NCBI GenBank assembly: GCA_902470695.1 | Contig: CABRHH010000012.1 | Span: forward strand, 1-64,000 | Source: an uncultured Collinsella sp. | GTDB lineage: Bacteria > Actinomycetota > Coriobacteriia > Coriobacteriales > Coriobacteriaceae | Direction of reading: 5' to 3' | DNA length: 64,000 nucleotides | Part shown: positions 52,211-61,014 of the stretch, one piece after another | How the letters are laid out: the number at the start of each line of letters is the position of its first letter | Position numbering within the stretch: the first letter of the stretch is position 1 | Program-made: the position numbers and the translations under genes | The notes under the pieces: model-generated | What the model saw: the letters and a program-made list of their open reading frames with translations, nothing else | Told to the model about the DNA's origin: nothing | Database searches by the model: none

Positions 52211-54941
52211 GGATCTCTACCTCCTCGGCCGGGAGCGTGAAGGTGAAGACGGCCCCGTGCGGTTGGTTGTCGGCGACATCGATGATACCGCCATGGGCCT
52301 CCACGATGGAGCGGCACAGCGAAAGGCCGAGGCCGAAGCTGCGGTGCGCATCCACGGGTTGGTCGCCCGCGCCGGTGTAGAAGCGCTCGAAGATGCGCGG
52401 CTTGTCCGCATCGGCCACGCCCGGGCCGTCGTCGGCCACGCGCACGGCCACCATTGCGCCGCGCCGGTGCGCACCCACGGTGATATGCGAGCCGTCGGGC
52501 GTGTACTTGAAGGCGTTGACCAGCAGGTTGGTGAGCACCTGCATGATCAGGTGCACGTCGATGCGCACGAGCAGGATCTCGTCGGTGTGCTCGATCGCGA
52601 CCTCATGGGCGCCCGCCTCGCGGCTCACGTGGTGCACCGCGGCGGCGATGACCTCGTCCATGAGTTCAGAGGTGAGCTTCAAGTGCGCGGTCCCGTCTTC
52701 GATACGCGTGACGGCCAGCAGGTTCTCGACCGTGTCGATGAGCCAAAGCGAATCGTCGAAGATCGCGCCGGCAAGCTCGCGGCGCTTCTCGGCATCGAGC
52801 TGGCCGGCGTCGTCGCGCAGGATGCCCGCCGCGCCGGAGATGGAGGTGAGCGGCGTGCGCAGGTCGTGCCCGATCGAGCGCAGCAGGTTGGCGCGTAGCT
52901 GCTCGTTTTTGGCCACCACGGCGGCCTGCTCGCGCTCTTGGGCCGCGCGCTCGCTCTGCAGCGCCAGCGCCGCCTCGCCCACGATGGACAGCACGATGGA
53001 GTTCTCGAACGCCTCCAGGCTGCGGCCCGCCAGTGCCAGGCCCACCACGCCGTAGACCTCGTTGCCCGTGCGCACCGCCAGGTACAGGCAGCGCGCCTCG
53101 GGCAGGGTCGTGGTGGTGGCGCCGGCGTGCTTGTTGTTGGTGAACGCCCAGGTCGCCACGGCGCGCTCGTAGGCGCTCGTGAGCTCGGGCGCGATCGGCT
53201 GGGTTCCGGCCGACTGCGTGATCGGGCTGCCGAGCTGGCCGTTCTCGGCTGGATAGAACACCACGTCGCAGCGGAGCAGCTTGATGAGCTGGCTCATGGT
53301 GACCCGTGCCTGCGCCTCGATACCGCGGGCCTGCTGCAGCAGCTGGTTGGTTTCTAGCAGCACGCGGGTGCGGAAGGCGTTTTTGGCCGAGGCGCGCGCG
53401 TTGTCGGTGATGCGGGAGGTGAGCTCGGAGGCCACCATGGCGGTGACGAACATGATGCCGAACGTGATGAGGTAGGTGCTGTCGAAGCTCTCCAGCGTGA
53501 GCACCGGCGCCACGAAGCAGAAGTTGTAGAGCACCACCGACAGCACGCTGGACAGCAGGGTGCACAGGCGTCCCTCGGTGGTGATGGCGGTGAGCAGGGC
53601 GGTGAGGATGTAGAGGGAGATGATGCTCGACTCGGTGAGGTCGGCGTAGCGGAAGCTGATGCCGATGGCGGTGGCCAGCGCTGAGAGGCCGAGGGTGCGC
53701 AGCACGTCGCGCCTGCTCGGCATCAGCAGCGGCGCTCGCCGTTCGCCGCCGCGCGCCAGGGTGTGCGCGCTGATGTGGTCGGGGATGATGTAGATGTCCA
53801 GGTTCGGAGCGATCGCGATGAGCTGCTCGATGAGCGACTTGCGCCCGAACAGGGCGCGGCGGGCCCGCAGCTCGCCGGTGCGTCCCATGACGATCTTGGA
53901 GATACCCGACAGCCGTGCGAACTCGGCGATCTGGAACGCGATGTCATCGCCGTAGACGGTCTCGACGTGCGCGCCGAGCTGCTCGGCCAGCCCCATGTTC
54001 TCCTTCAGGCGCGCCCGGTCCTCCTCGCTCATGCCCTGCGTGCGCGGGCTTTCCACGAACAGGGCCGTGAGCTGGCCGCGGAAGGCGCGGGCCATGCGGG
54101 CGGCGGTGCGCACGATGCGCGGGTTGGTGGGGGCGGGCGAGACGCATACCAGGATGTGCTCGCTGGTGTAGAAGCCGCGGTTCTCCATTACGCGGGCTGC
54201 CTCGGTGAGATGCCCGGTGCGGTCCGCGCAGCGACGTAGGGCGATCTCGCGCAGGGCCGTGAGGTTAGCCTCGGTGAAGAAGTTCTCCTGGGCGCGCTCG
54301 GCCTGCTGGGTGCGGTACACCAGGCCCGCGCGCATGCGCTCCAGCAGGTCAGCCGGCTCGATATCCACGAGCTCCACCTGGTCGGCGTCGTCGAAGATGC
54401 GGTCGGGGATGCGCTCGTGCACGATGATGCCGGTGATACCCGCCACCATGTCGTTCAGGCTCTCGATATGCTGGACGTTCACCGTGGTGTAGACGTCGAT
54501 GCCGGCGCGCAGCAGCTCCTCCACGTCCTGGTAGCGCTTGGCATGGCGGCAGCCCGGGGCGTTGGTGTGGGCGAGTTCGTCCACCAAGATCAGACGGGGC
54601 CGCCGCGCGATGGCGGCGTCGAGGTCGAACTCGGAGAGCTTGATGCCGTTGTGGTCGATCGTGCGCGGCGCGATGCTTTCCAGGCCGCAGGCGAGCTCGG
54701 CGGTCTGCGGGCGCTCGTGCGGCTCGATGTAGCCGGCCACCACGTCGATCCCGCGGCGGCGCGCTGCCTGGGCGGCGGTGAGCATGGCGTAGGTCTTGCC
54801 CACGCCCGCGGCGTAGCCGAAGAAGATCTTGAGGTGCCCGCGGCAGGCGGCGCCCTCTCCCGATGCCTTGAGGTCCCGGTCGCGCTCGATCGCCCGCAGC
54901 AGGCGGTCGGGGTCGGCCCGGCGTTCTTCGTCTCGCGCCAT
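52203..54941 (-). CDS. kdpD: Osmosensitive K+ channel sensor histidine kinase KdpD
   Basis: A 912-residue sensor. The N-terminal KdpD domain has Walker-type GYAAGVGKTYAML, followed by a USP-like domain (ILVCVSPAPTNPRIV), four membrane segments (about residues 420-520), a GAF-like region, HisKA with SIGHDLRTPLTSI and an HATPase_c domain (DDGPGVAD). It senses K+ limitation or osmotic stress and phosphorylates KdpE. ATG 54941 follows AGGAGA. The longer frame to 55040 lacks a ribosome site. It is the first gene of kdpDE, divergent from kdpFABC. Confidence 0.95.
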   Translation of the reverse strand: MARDEERRADPDRLLRAIERDRDLKASGEGAACRGHLKIFFGYAAGVGKTYAMLTAAQAARRRGIDVVAGYIEPHERPQTAELACGLESIAPRTIDHNGIKLSEFDLDAAIARRPRLILVDELAHTNAPGCRHAKRYQDVEELLRAGIDVYTTVNVQHIESLNDMVAGITGIIVHERIPDRIFDDADQVELVDIEPADLLERMRAGLVYRTQQAERAQENFFTEANLTALREIALRRCADRTGHLTEAARVMENRGFYTSEHILVCVSPAPTNPRIVRTAARMARAFRGQLTALFVESPRTQGMSEEDRARLKENMGLAEQLGAHVETVYGDDIAFQIAEFARLSGISKIVMGRTGELRARRALFGRKSLIEQLIAIAPNLDIYIIPDHISAHTLARGGERRAPLLMPSRRDVLRTLGLSALATAIGISFRYADLTESSIISLYILTALLTAITTEGRLCTLLSSVLSVVLYNFCFVAPVLTLESFDSTYLITFGIMFVTAMVASELTSRITDNARASAKNAFRTRVLLETNQLLQQARGIEAQARVTMSQLIKLLRCDVVFYPAENGQLGSPITQSAGTQPIAPELTSAYERAVATWAFTNNKHAGATTTTLPEARCLYLAVRTGNEVYGVVGLALAGRSLEAFENSIVLSIVGEAALALQSERAAQEREQAAVVAKNEQLRANLLRSIGHDLRTPLTSISGAAGILRDDAGQLDAEKRRELAGAIFDDSLWLIDTVENLLAVTRIEDGTAHLKLTSELMDEVIAAAVHHVSREAGAHEVAIEHTDEILLVRIDVHLIMQVLTNLLVNAFKYTPDGSHITVGAHRRGAMVAVRVADDGPGVADADKPRIFERFYTGAGDQPVDAHRSFGLGLSLCRSIVEAHGGIIDVADNQPHGAVFTFTLPAEEVEIHE

Positions 54942-55075
54942 GTGTCTCCTGTCGTTGCGGCTGCGCGCCTGCGGCGCCAACCGGTTTGCACACGTGTCCG
55001 GTTCGGGGTGCTCGCAGGCGCGCTGCCCGATTGTTTTCACAGCTATTCTGGCATAGGCGCCCGCCCCGCCGCGCC

Positions 55076-55104
55076 ATCTTTATACCTTCTTAACGCCCGT
55101 CGCC
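55076..55104 (+). promoter_or_regulatory. Candidate KdpE box between kdpD and kdpF
   Basis: TTTATA (55079-55084), CTTCTTAAC (55086-55094) and CGCCCGTCGCCC resemble the E. coli kdpFABC KdpE site, which, as I recall it, combines TTTATA, TTTACA and a CCCGCC run. It lies in the 287-base divergent spacer, 125 bases before kdpF, and could serve both operons. Confidence 0.5.
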
Positions 55105-55228
55105 CAGACCCTCATGCCGCCTTAATCCCAAACGGCGTTTACTGTACGTAGCGTCTTCGGGCGCGCTGCGGCCGCCCCCGCCGCCGCGCCTGCGGGGGCC
55201 GGTATCGATTCGTCTGGAAGGAGCTGGA

Positions 55229-55315
55229 ATGGATGTCTTGATCCCCATCATCGGGGCCGTATGCATCGGGCTGCTGATCTACTACATCTATATCCTCATG
55301 AGGAGTGACTCGTAA
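55229..55315 (+). CDS. kdpF: K+-transporting ATPase small subunit KdpF
   Basis: A 28-residue single membrane helix (MDVLIPIIGAVCIGLLIYYI then a short polar end), the normal size and place of KdpF, which stabilises the KdpABC complex. GGAAGGAGCTGGA precedes ATG 55229. kdpA starts seven bases after the stop. It is too short for routine ORF calling. Confidence 0.85.
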   Translation: MDVLIPIIGAVCIGLLIYYIYILMRSDS

Positions 55316-55321
55316 AGCACC

Positions 55322-57145
55322 ATGAGCACCGTCATTCAGTATGTGCTGTACCTCGCCGTGCTCGTTGCGCTGGCCATCCCGCTGGGACGGTTCATGGCGC
55401 ACGTGATGGACGGCGAGCGCACGTTTCTCACCCCCGTGCTCGCTCCGGTCGAGCGCGGCCTGTTTCGCCTGCTGCACATCGACGCCACCGAGCAGATGGG
55501 CTGGAAGCGCTACCTGGTCTGCGTGTTGGCGTTCAGCGGCATCGGCCTTGCGGTCCTCATCGCCTTGCAGCTGCTGCAGGGCGTGCTGCCGGGCAACCCC
55601 GAGGAGCTGGGCGGCGTGTCCTGGGACCTGTCGTTCAACACGGCCGTCTCGTTCGTGACGAACACCAACTGGCAGGCCTATTCGGGCGAGACCACCTTGT
55701 CCTATCTCACGCAGCTGGCGGGCCTCACCGTCCAGAACTTCGTGTCGGCGGCCACCGGCATCTGCGTCATGTTCGCGCTCATCCGCGGCTTTCGCCAGGT
55801 GAAGCGCGAAGGGCTCGGGTCGTTCTGGGTCGATCTGTCGCGCGTCGTGCTCTACGTGCTGCTGCCGCTCAACCTGGTGCTGGCGATCGCGCTGGCCGCC
55901 GGCGGCGTGGTATCGAACTTCCAGCCCGCGCAGGCCGCCGAGCTCATGGAGCCCGTGGCGGTCAAGCAGGACGCCGACGGGACCTGGCAGGTGATCGAGG
56001 GCGCCAAAATCGACGGCGACACCGTGACGGTCGACGGCGAGGTCGTCGAGGGCGCGCGTGTGGTGACTGAGCAGTACCTGCCGCAGGGCCCGGCTGCCAG
56101 CCAGGTCGCCATCAAGCAGTCCGGCACCAACGGCGGCGGCTTCTTCGGGGTGAACTCCGCGCACCCGTATGAGAACCCCAGCGCCTTCACCAACCTGCTG
56201 GAGATGACCAGCATCCTGCTGATCCCGGTCGCGTGCTGCTTCACCTTCGGCATCGGCGTGAAGAACACGCGCCAGGGCCGGGCGATCTTTCTATCCATGT
56301 TCATCCTGCTGGTGATCGCGCTGTCTGCCATCGCGGTGAGCGAGCAGCTGGGCACCCCGCAGCTGGCGAGCGCCGGCGCGGTGGACCTGAGCGCCAGCGA
56401 GGGCCAGGCCGGCGGCAACATGGAGGGCAAGGAGGCGCGCTTCGGCATCGCCAGCTCCTCCACCTGGGCCGCCTACACCACGGCCGCCTCGAGCGGCTCG
56501 GTGAACTCCATGCACGACTCCTACACCCCGCTCGGCGGCATGGTGCAGATGCTGCAGATGGCGCTCGGCGAGGTCATCTTCGGCGGCGTGGGCTGCGGCC
56601 TGTACGGCATGATCGGGTTCGCGATCCTTACGGTGTTCATCGCCGGCCTCATGGTGGGACGCACCCCGGAGTTTCTGGGGAAGAAGATCGAACCCTCCGA
56701 GATGCGCTGGGCGGTCGTGCTGTGCTTGGCAACCCCGTTCGCCATCCTGGTGTGCTCGGCGATCGCGTGCCTGGTCCCCGGCGTGAAGGAGCAGCTCACC
56801 AACGGCGGGGCCCACGGCTTCTCCGAGCTGCTCTACGCCTTCACCTCCGCCGGCGGCAACAACGGCTCGGCCTTTGCGGGCATGGACGCCAACACGGTGT
56901 TCGTGAACGTGCTCACGGGCCTGGAGATGCTGTTCGCCCGCTTCGCGCCGATCGTCGGCACGCTGGTCATCGCCGGCTCGCTGTCGCGCAAGGGCAAGGT
57001 GGCGGCAACCGCCGGCACCCTGTCCACCACCAACGGCATGTTCGTGTTCCTGCTCGTGTTCATCGTGCTGCTCATCGGCGCGCTCAGCTTCTTCCCGGTG
57101 CTCGCCCTGGGCCCGGTTGCCGAGTTCTTCCAGATGATCGCCTAG
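55322..57145 (+). CDS. kdpA: K+-transporting ATPase subunit KdpA
   Basis: A 607-residue potassium channel-like subunit with ten membrane segments and four pore-loop regions: NTAVSFVTNTNWQ, SGTNGGGFFGVNSAHP, the region from SGSVNSMHDSYTPLGGM, and FTSAGGNNGSAFAG. It is about 50 residues longer than the E. coli protein, chiefly through a charged loop (about 215-255, TVTVDGEVVEG) before the second pore. It is in an operon with kdpF, kdpB and kdpC. Confidence 0.96.
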   Translation: MSTVIQYVLYLAVLVALAIPLGRFMAHVMDGERTFLTPVLAPVERGLFRLLHIDATEQMGWKRYLVCVLAFSGIGLAVLIALQLLQGVLPGNPEELGGVSWDLSFNTAVSFVTNTNWQAYSGETTLSYLTQLAGLTVQNFVSAATGICVMFALIRGFRQVKREGLGSFWVDLSRVVLYVLLPLNLVLAIALAAGGVVSNFQPAQAAELMEPVAVKQDADGTWQVIEGAKIDGDTVTVDGEVVEGARVVTEQYLPQGPAASQVAIKQSGTNGGGFFGVNSAHPYENPSAFTNLLEMTSILLIPVACCFTFGIGVKNTRQGRAIFLSMFILLVIALSAIAVSEQLGTPQLASAGAVDLSASEGQAGGNMEGKEARFGIASSSTWAAYTTAASSGSVNSMHDSYTPLGGMVQMLQMALGEVIFGGVGCGLYGMIGFAILTVFIAGLMVGRTPEFLGKKIEPSEMRWAVVLCLATPFAILVCSAIACLVPGVKEQLTNGGAHGFSELLYAFTSAGGNNGSAFAGMDANTVFVNVLTGLEMLFARFAPIVGTLVIAGSLSRKGKVAATAGTLSTTNGMFVFLLVFIVLLIGALSFFPVLALGPVAEFFQMIA

Positions 57146-57246
57146 CACCACCATCGCGCCGGGACCTGTGCGGTCCCGGCGCACCCGCGGGCCCTGCCGA
57201 TCGCATGCAGGGTGCCGCGCCGCCTTGAAGGAGGGCGTTTCCCTAT

Positions 57247-59301
57247 ATGGCTGTCCAAAACGACATGATGGGCCGCGCGCTGCGCGATTCCGTTCTCAAA
57301 CTCGATCCGCGGGTGCAGATCAACAATCCCGTGATGTTCCTGGTGTGGCTGTCCGCGGTGATGACCACCGCGCTCGCCGTGGCTTCGGCCGCCGGCGTGC
57401 AGGATGCCGGCGTGTCGACCGGCTACGTGACGGCGATCGCGGTCATCCTGTGGCTCACCTGCCTGTTCTCGAATTTCGCCGAGGCGCTCGCCGAGGGCCG
57501 CGGCAAGGCGCAGGCCGACTCGCTACGCGCCGCCAAGAAGGACGTCGAGGCGCATCGTATCGCCTCGGTTGAGGACAAGGACCGCTTCGAGGCGGTCTCG
57601 GGTACCGAGCTCACCCGCGGCGATCTGGTCATCGTGCGCGCCGGCGAGCAGGTGCCCGGTGACGGCGACGTCATCGAGGGAGCCGCCTCGGTGGACGAGA
57701 GCGCCATCACCGGCGAATCCGCCCCGGTGGTGCGCGAGGCCGGTGGCGACCGCTCGGCCGTCACGGGCGGCACCACGGTGCTGTCCGACTGGATCGTGGT
57801 GCGCATCTCCAGCGAGCCCGGTCAGAGCTTTCTGGACAAGATGATCGCTATGGTGGAGGGTGCTGCCCGCAAGAAGACCCCCAACGAGATCGCGCTCGAG
57901 ATCTTCCTGGTGGCGCTGTCGATCGTCTTCATCCTGGTGACGGTGGCCCTGTGGTGCTACTCGGCCTTCTCGGCCGACCTCAACGGGATGGAGAATCCCA
58001 CGAGCGTGACCACGCTGGTGGCGCTGCTCGTGTGCCTGGCGCCCACCACCATCGGCGCGCTGCTCTCTGCGATCGGCATCGCGGGCATGAGCCGCCTGAA
58101 CCAGGCCAACGTGCTCGCCATGAGCGGTCGCGCCATCGAGGCTGCCGGCGACGTGGACATCCTCATGCTCGACAAGACCGGCACCATCACCCTGGGCAAC
58201 CGCCAGGCCTCCGAGTTCATCCCGGTGGACGGGGTCGACGCCGCCGAGCTCGCCGACGCCGCTCAGCTCTCCAGCCTGGCCGACGAGACCCCCGAGGGCC
58301 GCTCGATCGTGGTGCTCGCCAAGGAGCAGTTCGGCCTGCGCGGCCGCACGCTCGAGGACACGGGCATGGAGTTCATCCCCTTCACCGCCGCCACGCGCAT
58401 GTCGGGCGTGAACTTCGACGGGGACGAGATCCGCAAGGGCGCGGCCGACTCGGTGCGCGCCTACGTGGAGGCCTCCGGCGGCGTGTTCTCCGATGAGTGC
58501 GCCGCCCAGGTGGAGCGCATCGCCAAAGCCGGCGGCACGCCGCTCGTGGTGACGAAGAACGCCCGCGTGCTCGGTGTGATTTACTTGAAGGACATCATCA
58601 AGTCCGGCGTGAAGGAGAAGTTCGCCGACCTGCGCCGCATGGGCATCAAGACCATCATGGTCACCGGCGACAACCCGCTCACCGCCGCGGCGATCGCCGC
58701 CGAGGCGGGCGTGGACGACTTTCTGGCCGAGGCCACGCCCGAGGGCAAGCTCGAGAAGATCCGCGAGTTCCAGCGCGAGGGGCACCTGGTGGCCATGACC
58801 GGCGACGGCACCAACGACGCGCCGGCGCTTGCCCAGGCCGACGTGGCGGTGGCCATGAACACCGGCACCCAGGCGGCCAAGGAAGCCGGCAACATGGTGG
58901 ACCTCGATTCGAGCCCCACCAAGCTCATCGAGGTGGTGCGCATCGGCAAGCAGCTGCTCATGACGCGCGGCTCGCTCACCACCTTCTCGGTTGCCAACGA
59001 CGTTGCCAAGTACTTCGCCATCATCCCGGCCCTGTTCGCGCCCATCTACCCGGGGCTGTCGGCCCTGAACATCCTGGGCCTCACGACCCCGCTGTCGGCG
59101 GTGCTGTCGGCGATCATCTACAACGCGCTGGTGATCGTGGCGCTCATTCCGGCGGCGCTTACGGGCGTGAAGTACCGCGAGGTGCCGAGCGGCCAGCTGC
59201 TGGCGCACAACCTGCTGGTGTGGGGTGTGGGCGGCATCGTGGCACCGTTTGTGTTCATCAAGCTGATCGACATGCTGCTCGCTGCGTGCGGGCTCGCATA
59301 A
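57247..59301 (+). CDS. kdpB: K+-transporting ATPase ATP-binding subunit KdpB
   Basis: A 684-residue P-type ATPase: TGES in the actuator domain, the phosphorylated aspartate in MLDKTGTITLGN, the nucleotide-domain region FTAATRMSGVNF, the TGDNPLTA loop and the GDGTNDAPALAQADVAVAM hinge. Length and motifs are normal. It couples ATP hydrolysis to KdpA. GAAGGAGG precedes ATG. It is separated from kdpA by 101 bases with a GGGACC...GGTCCC-type inverted word near 57160. Confidence 0.97.
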   Translation: MAVQNDMMGRALRDSVLKLDPRVQINNPVMFLVWLSAVMTTALAVASAAGVQDAGVSTGYVTAIAVILWLTCLFSNFAEALAEGRGKAQADSLRAAKKDVEAHRIASVEDKDRFEAVSGTELTRGDLVIVRAGEQVPGDGDVIEGAASVDESAITGESAPVVREAGGDRSAVTGGTTVLSDWIVVRISSEPGQSFLDKMIAMVEGAARKKTPNEIALEIFLVALSIVFILVTVALWCYSAFSADLNGMENPTSVTTLVALLVCLAPTTIGALLSAIGIAGMSRLNQANVLAMSGRAIEAAGDVDILMLDKTGTITLGNRQASEFIPVDGVDAAELADAAQLSSLADETPEGRSIVVLAKEQFGLRGRTLEDTGMEFIPFTAATRMSGVNFDGDEIRKGAADSVRAYVEASGGVFSDECAAQVERIAKAGGTPLVVTKNARVLGVIYLKDIIKSGVKEKFADLRRMGIKTIMVTGDNPLTAAAIAAEAGVDDFLAEATPEGKLEKIREFQREGHLVAMTGDGTNDAPALAQADVAVAMNTGTQAAKEAGNMVDLDSSPTKLIEVVRIGKQLLMTRGSLTTFSVANDVAKYFAIIPALFAPIYPGLSALNILGLTTPLSAVLSAIIYNALVIVALIPAALTGVKYREVPSGQLLAHNLLVWGVGGIVAPFVFIKLIDMLLAACGLA

Positions 59302-59311
59302 GGGGGTTGCA

Positions 59312-59902
59312 ATGTTGAAGGGTATCGCCGCGCGCGCGGCAGGCATCTTCGCGGTGTTCACCGTGGTGTGCGGCATCGGCTACACCTTGGTGGTGACCGG
59401 GGTGGCCCAGCTGGCGTTCCCGCATCAGGCTAACGGATCGCTCATCCAGGTGGACGGGCGCACGCTGGGCAGCGAGCTGATCGGGCAGGATTTCGAGGAG
59501 GCGGGCCATATGTGGGGCCGCATCCAGAACGTCACGGTGGTGGAGGGTGCAGACGGCGAGCTGTACGCCTACGGGGCGCCGTCGAACCTGTCGCCGGCGA
59601 GCGAGGAGTACGCCGAGCTCGTCGAGCAGCGCGTCGAGAAGCTGCGCGCATCCAACCCGGACGCGACGGCCGATACGGTGCCGGTCGACCTGGTGACCTG
59701 CTCGGGTTCGGGCTTGGATCCCGACATCTCCCCGGAGGCGGCCGCCTACCAGGTGCCGCGTCTGGTGGCCGAGACGGGCAAGAGCGCCGATGAGATCCGC
59801 GACATCATCGAGCAGTGCACGACCGGGCGCTTTCTGGGCATCTTCGGCGAGCCGGTGGTCAACGTGCTCAAGGTGAACCTTATGCTCGACGGCGAGCTGT
59901 AA
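59312..59902 (+). CDS. kdpC: K+-transporting ATPase subunit KdpC
   Basis: A 196-residue KdpC with one N-terminal membrane helix (about residues 8-32) and an extracytoplasmic domain containing GSELIGQDF and the conserved SGSGLDPDISPEAAAYQ. It increases ATP affinity of KdpB in the complex. It begins ten bases after kdpB and is the last gene of the operon. Confidence 0.96.
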   Translation: MLKGIAARAAGIFAVFTVVCGIGYTLVVTGVAQLAFPHQANGSLIQVDGRTLGSELIGQDFEEAGHMWGRIQNVTVVEGADGELYAYGAPSNLSPASEEYAELVEQRVEKLRASNPDATADTVPVDLVTCSGSGLDPDISPEAAAYQVPRLVAETGKSADEIRDIIEQCTTGRFLGIFGEPVVNVLKVNLMLDGEL

Positions 59903-60004
59903 GGAGAGTCGGATGCCGCTCGCCGGCATGGTTCAGGGCCGGCGCGGCGGCGTGACGTGTGACCGGTACGGCAAGCGCTGCGGGCATACGCCGGGGGAGG
60001 GACC

Positions 60005-60331
60005 TTACAGCCCGGCCGGCCAGCGGCAGGATGCGAGATCCACGCGGCCGTCTTCGGTGAACGTCACGCCCTCCTTCTCCAGGAGCGTGCGCTGCGCGAG
60101 CGGGCCGCCGAAGGCGAAGCCGTCGGTGAGGCGCCCGTCGGCGAAGACGACGCGGTGGCAGGGGACGACGCCCGGGCGCGGGTTCACATGCAGGGCGAAG
60201 CCCACGAAGCGCGCGTTGCGCGGAGCGCCCAGCAGCCGTGCGATCTGTCCGTAGGTGGCCACCTGGCCCGTCGGTATCTGCTCGACCATCGCGTAGACGC
60301 GCTCGAAGAATCCGTCGTCGCTGGCTGCCAT
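60005..60331 (-). CDS. MGMT-type alkyltransferase-like protein, DNA-binding domain only
   Basis: A 108-residue protein matching only the C-terminal domain of O6-alkylguanine-DNA alkyltransferase: IPTGQVATYGQIARLLG, the recognition arginine in RNARFVGFAL, and PCHRVV. The active-site cysteine of PCHRV is kept, unlike typical alkyltransferase-like proteins, which have Trp. It could therefore be a minimal alkyltransferase, or a damage-recognition protein feeding excision repair. GGAAGGAAC precedes ATG 60331. It is convergent with kdpC. Confidence 0.9.
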   Translation of the reverse strand: MAASDDGFFERVYAMVEQIPTGQVATYGQIARLLGAPRNARFVGFALHVNPRPGVVPCHRVVFADGRLTDGFAFGGPLAQRTLLEKEGVTFTEDGRVDLASCRWPAGL

Positions 60332-60671
60332 GGTGTTCCTTCCGTTCGTGTGCTCGGGTTCGCGGTGCTCGGAGCAGAGCTCGGCGTGGCACCGCATCGC
60401 ACAGGCGCATGCGCGCTTTTCGGCTCCATTGCCGGTGATGCTCACGGAGCGCCTTGCTTCCAGTCTCGCGTGCGCATCCGTGCAGCGTGTGCCCCGCTAT
60501 CCTACGTGCTTCGCATACATGTTCGCACGGCCTGCGCTCCGTTGCCCCGTGCGCTGCGCATGCGCGTTGCCGCCTATTGTCTCACGATGGGGGCACGGTG
60601 AGGACACAGACCTCCTCCAAATGGTAAACCAAGGCTAACTTATGGAGAGCGCATGGAGGGGAAGTTTGTCG
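60332..60671. other. Spacer without recognisable gene
   Basis: Overlapping open frames here are shadows without ribosome sites, and GC falls towards 60600. It contains the upstream region of the MGMT-like gene and leads to the promoter of the candidate small RNA. Confidence 0.4.
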
Positions 60672-60700
60672 TTGCGTCGGGAAGAACAGTTTCCTATAGT
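60672..60700 (+). promoter_or_regulatory. Candidate promoter of a small RNA
   Basis: TTGCGT (60672-60677), 17 bases, TATAGT (60695-60700), followed by GTTAAC. It points to a transcription start near 60707, with no + strand protein gene before the terminator at 60799. Confidence 0.55.
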
Positions 60701-60706
60701 TAACTC

Positions 60707-60836
60707 AGCAACGAAGTAGGTCACAGGCGATGAAAAAAAGAACCTGCCTCGTGCGATTGATCGCATCCCTCCCCTCTGTGCGATCAGCGGTGTATGGGAA
60801 CGGCCCCGCAGCTCGTAGATGCTGCGGGGCCGTTTC
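60707..60836 (+). ncRNA. Candidate small RNA with C-rich loop
   Basis: A predicted transcript of about 130 nt between a promoter and a strong terminator. TGATCGCA (60758-60765) and TGCGATCA (60779-60786) form an 8-bp stem presenting a 13-nt loop TCCCTCCCCTCTG, complementary to Shine-Dalgarno sequences. C-rich loops of this kind are the contact sites of several Gram-positive small RNAs. A small open frame (ATG 60730, MKKRTCLVRL) crosses the terminator and has no ribosome site. Expression is unproven. Confidence 0.45.
60799..60834. terminator. 14-bp terminator hairpin
   Basis: AACGGCCCCGCAGC (60799-60812), loop TCGTAGAT, GCTGCGGGGCCGTT (60821-60834), followed by TCGTGTT. It is a perfect stem whose symmetric A/T ends allow use from both strands. 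On the - strand it could also end the trpS transcript, about 180 bases past its stop. Confidence 0.8.
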
Positions 60837-61014
60837 GTGTTCGGAGGGCGGATGCGTGCAACCGCGGCGCCCTTTCTCCGCTTTTCCGCGCCCAGGCCCT
60901 CAGTCAACGCGCAAGGCCCCAGACAGACATATCCCCTCCGGCGACTTCTCGAAGAGCTGAGCCGAAGGGGACGCGTCTGTCTGGGGGCCGATGGGGGAGC
61001 GTCTCTGAGGACCC

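Noticed and set aside
60730..60960. A 76-codon frame starting MKKRTCLVRL
   Set aside because: It runs through a perfect terminator hairpin and has no Shine-Dalgarno sequence.
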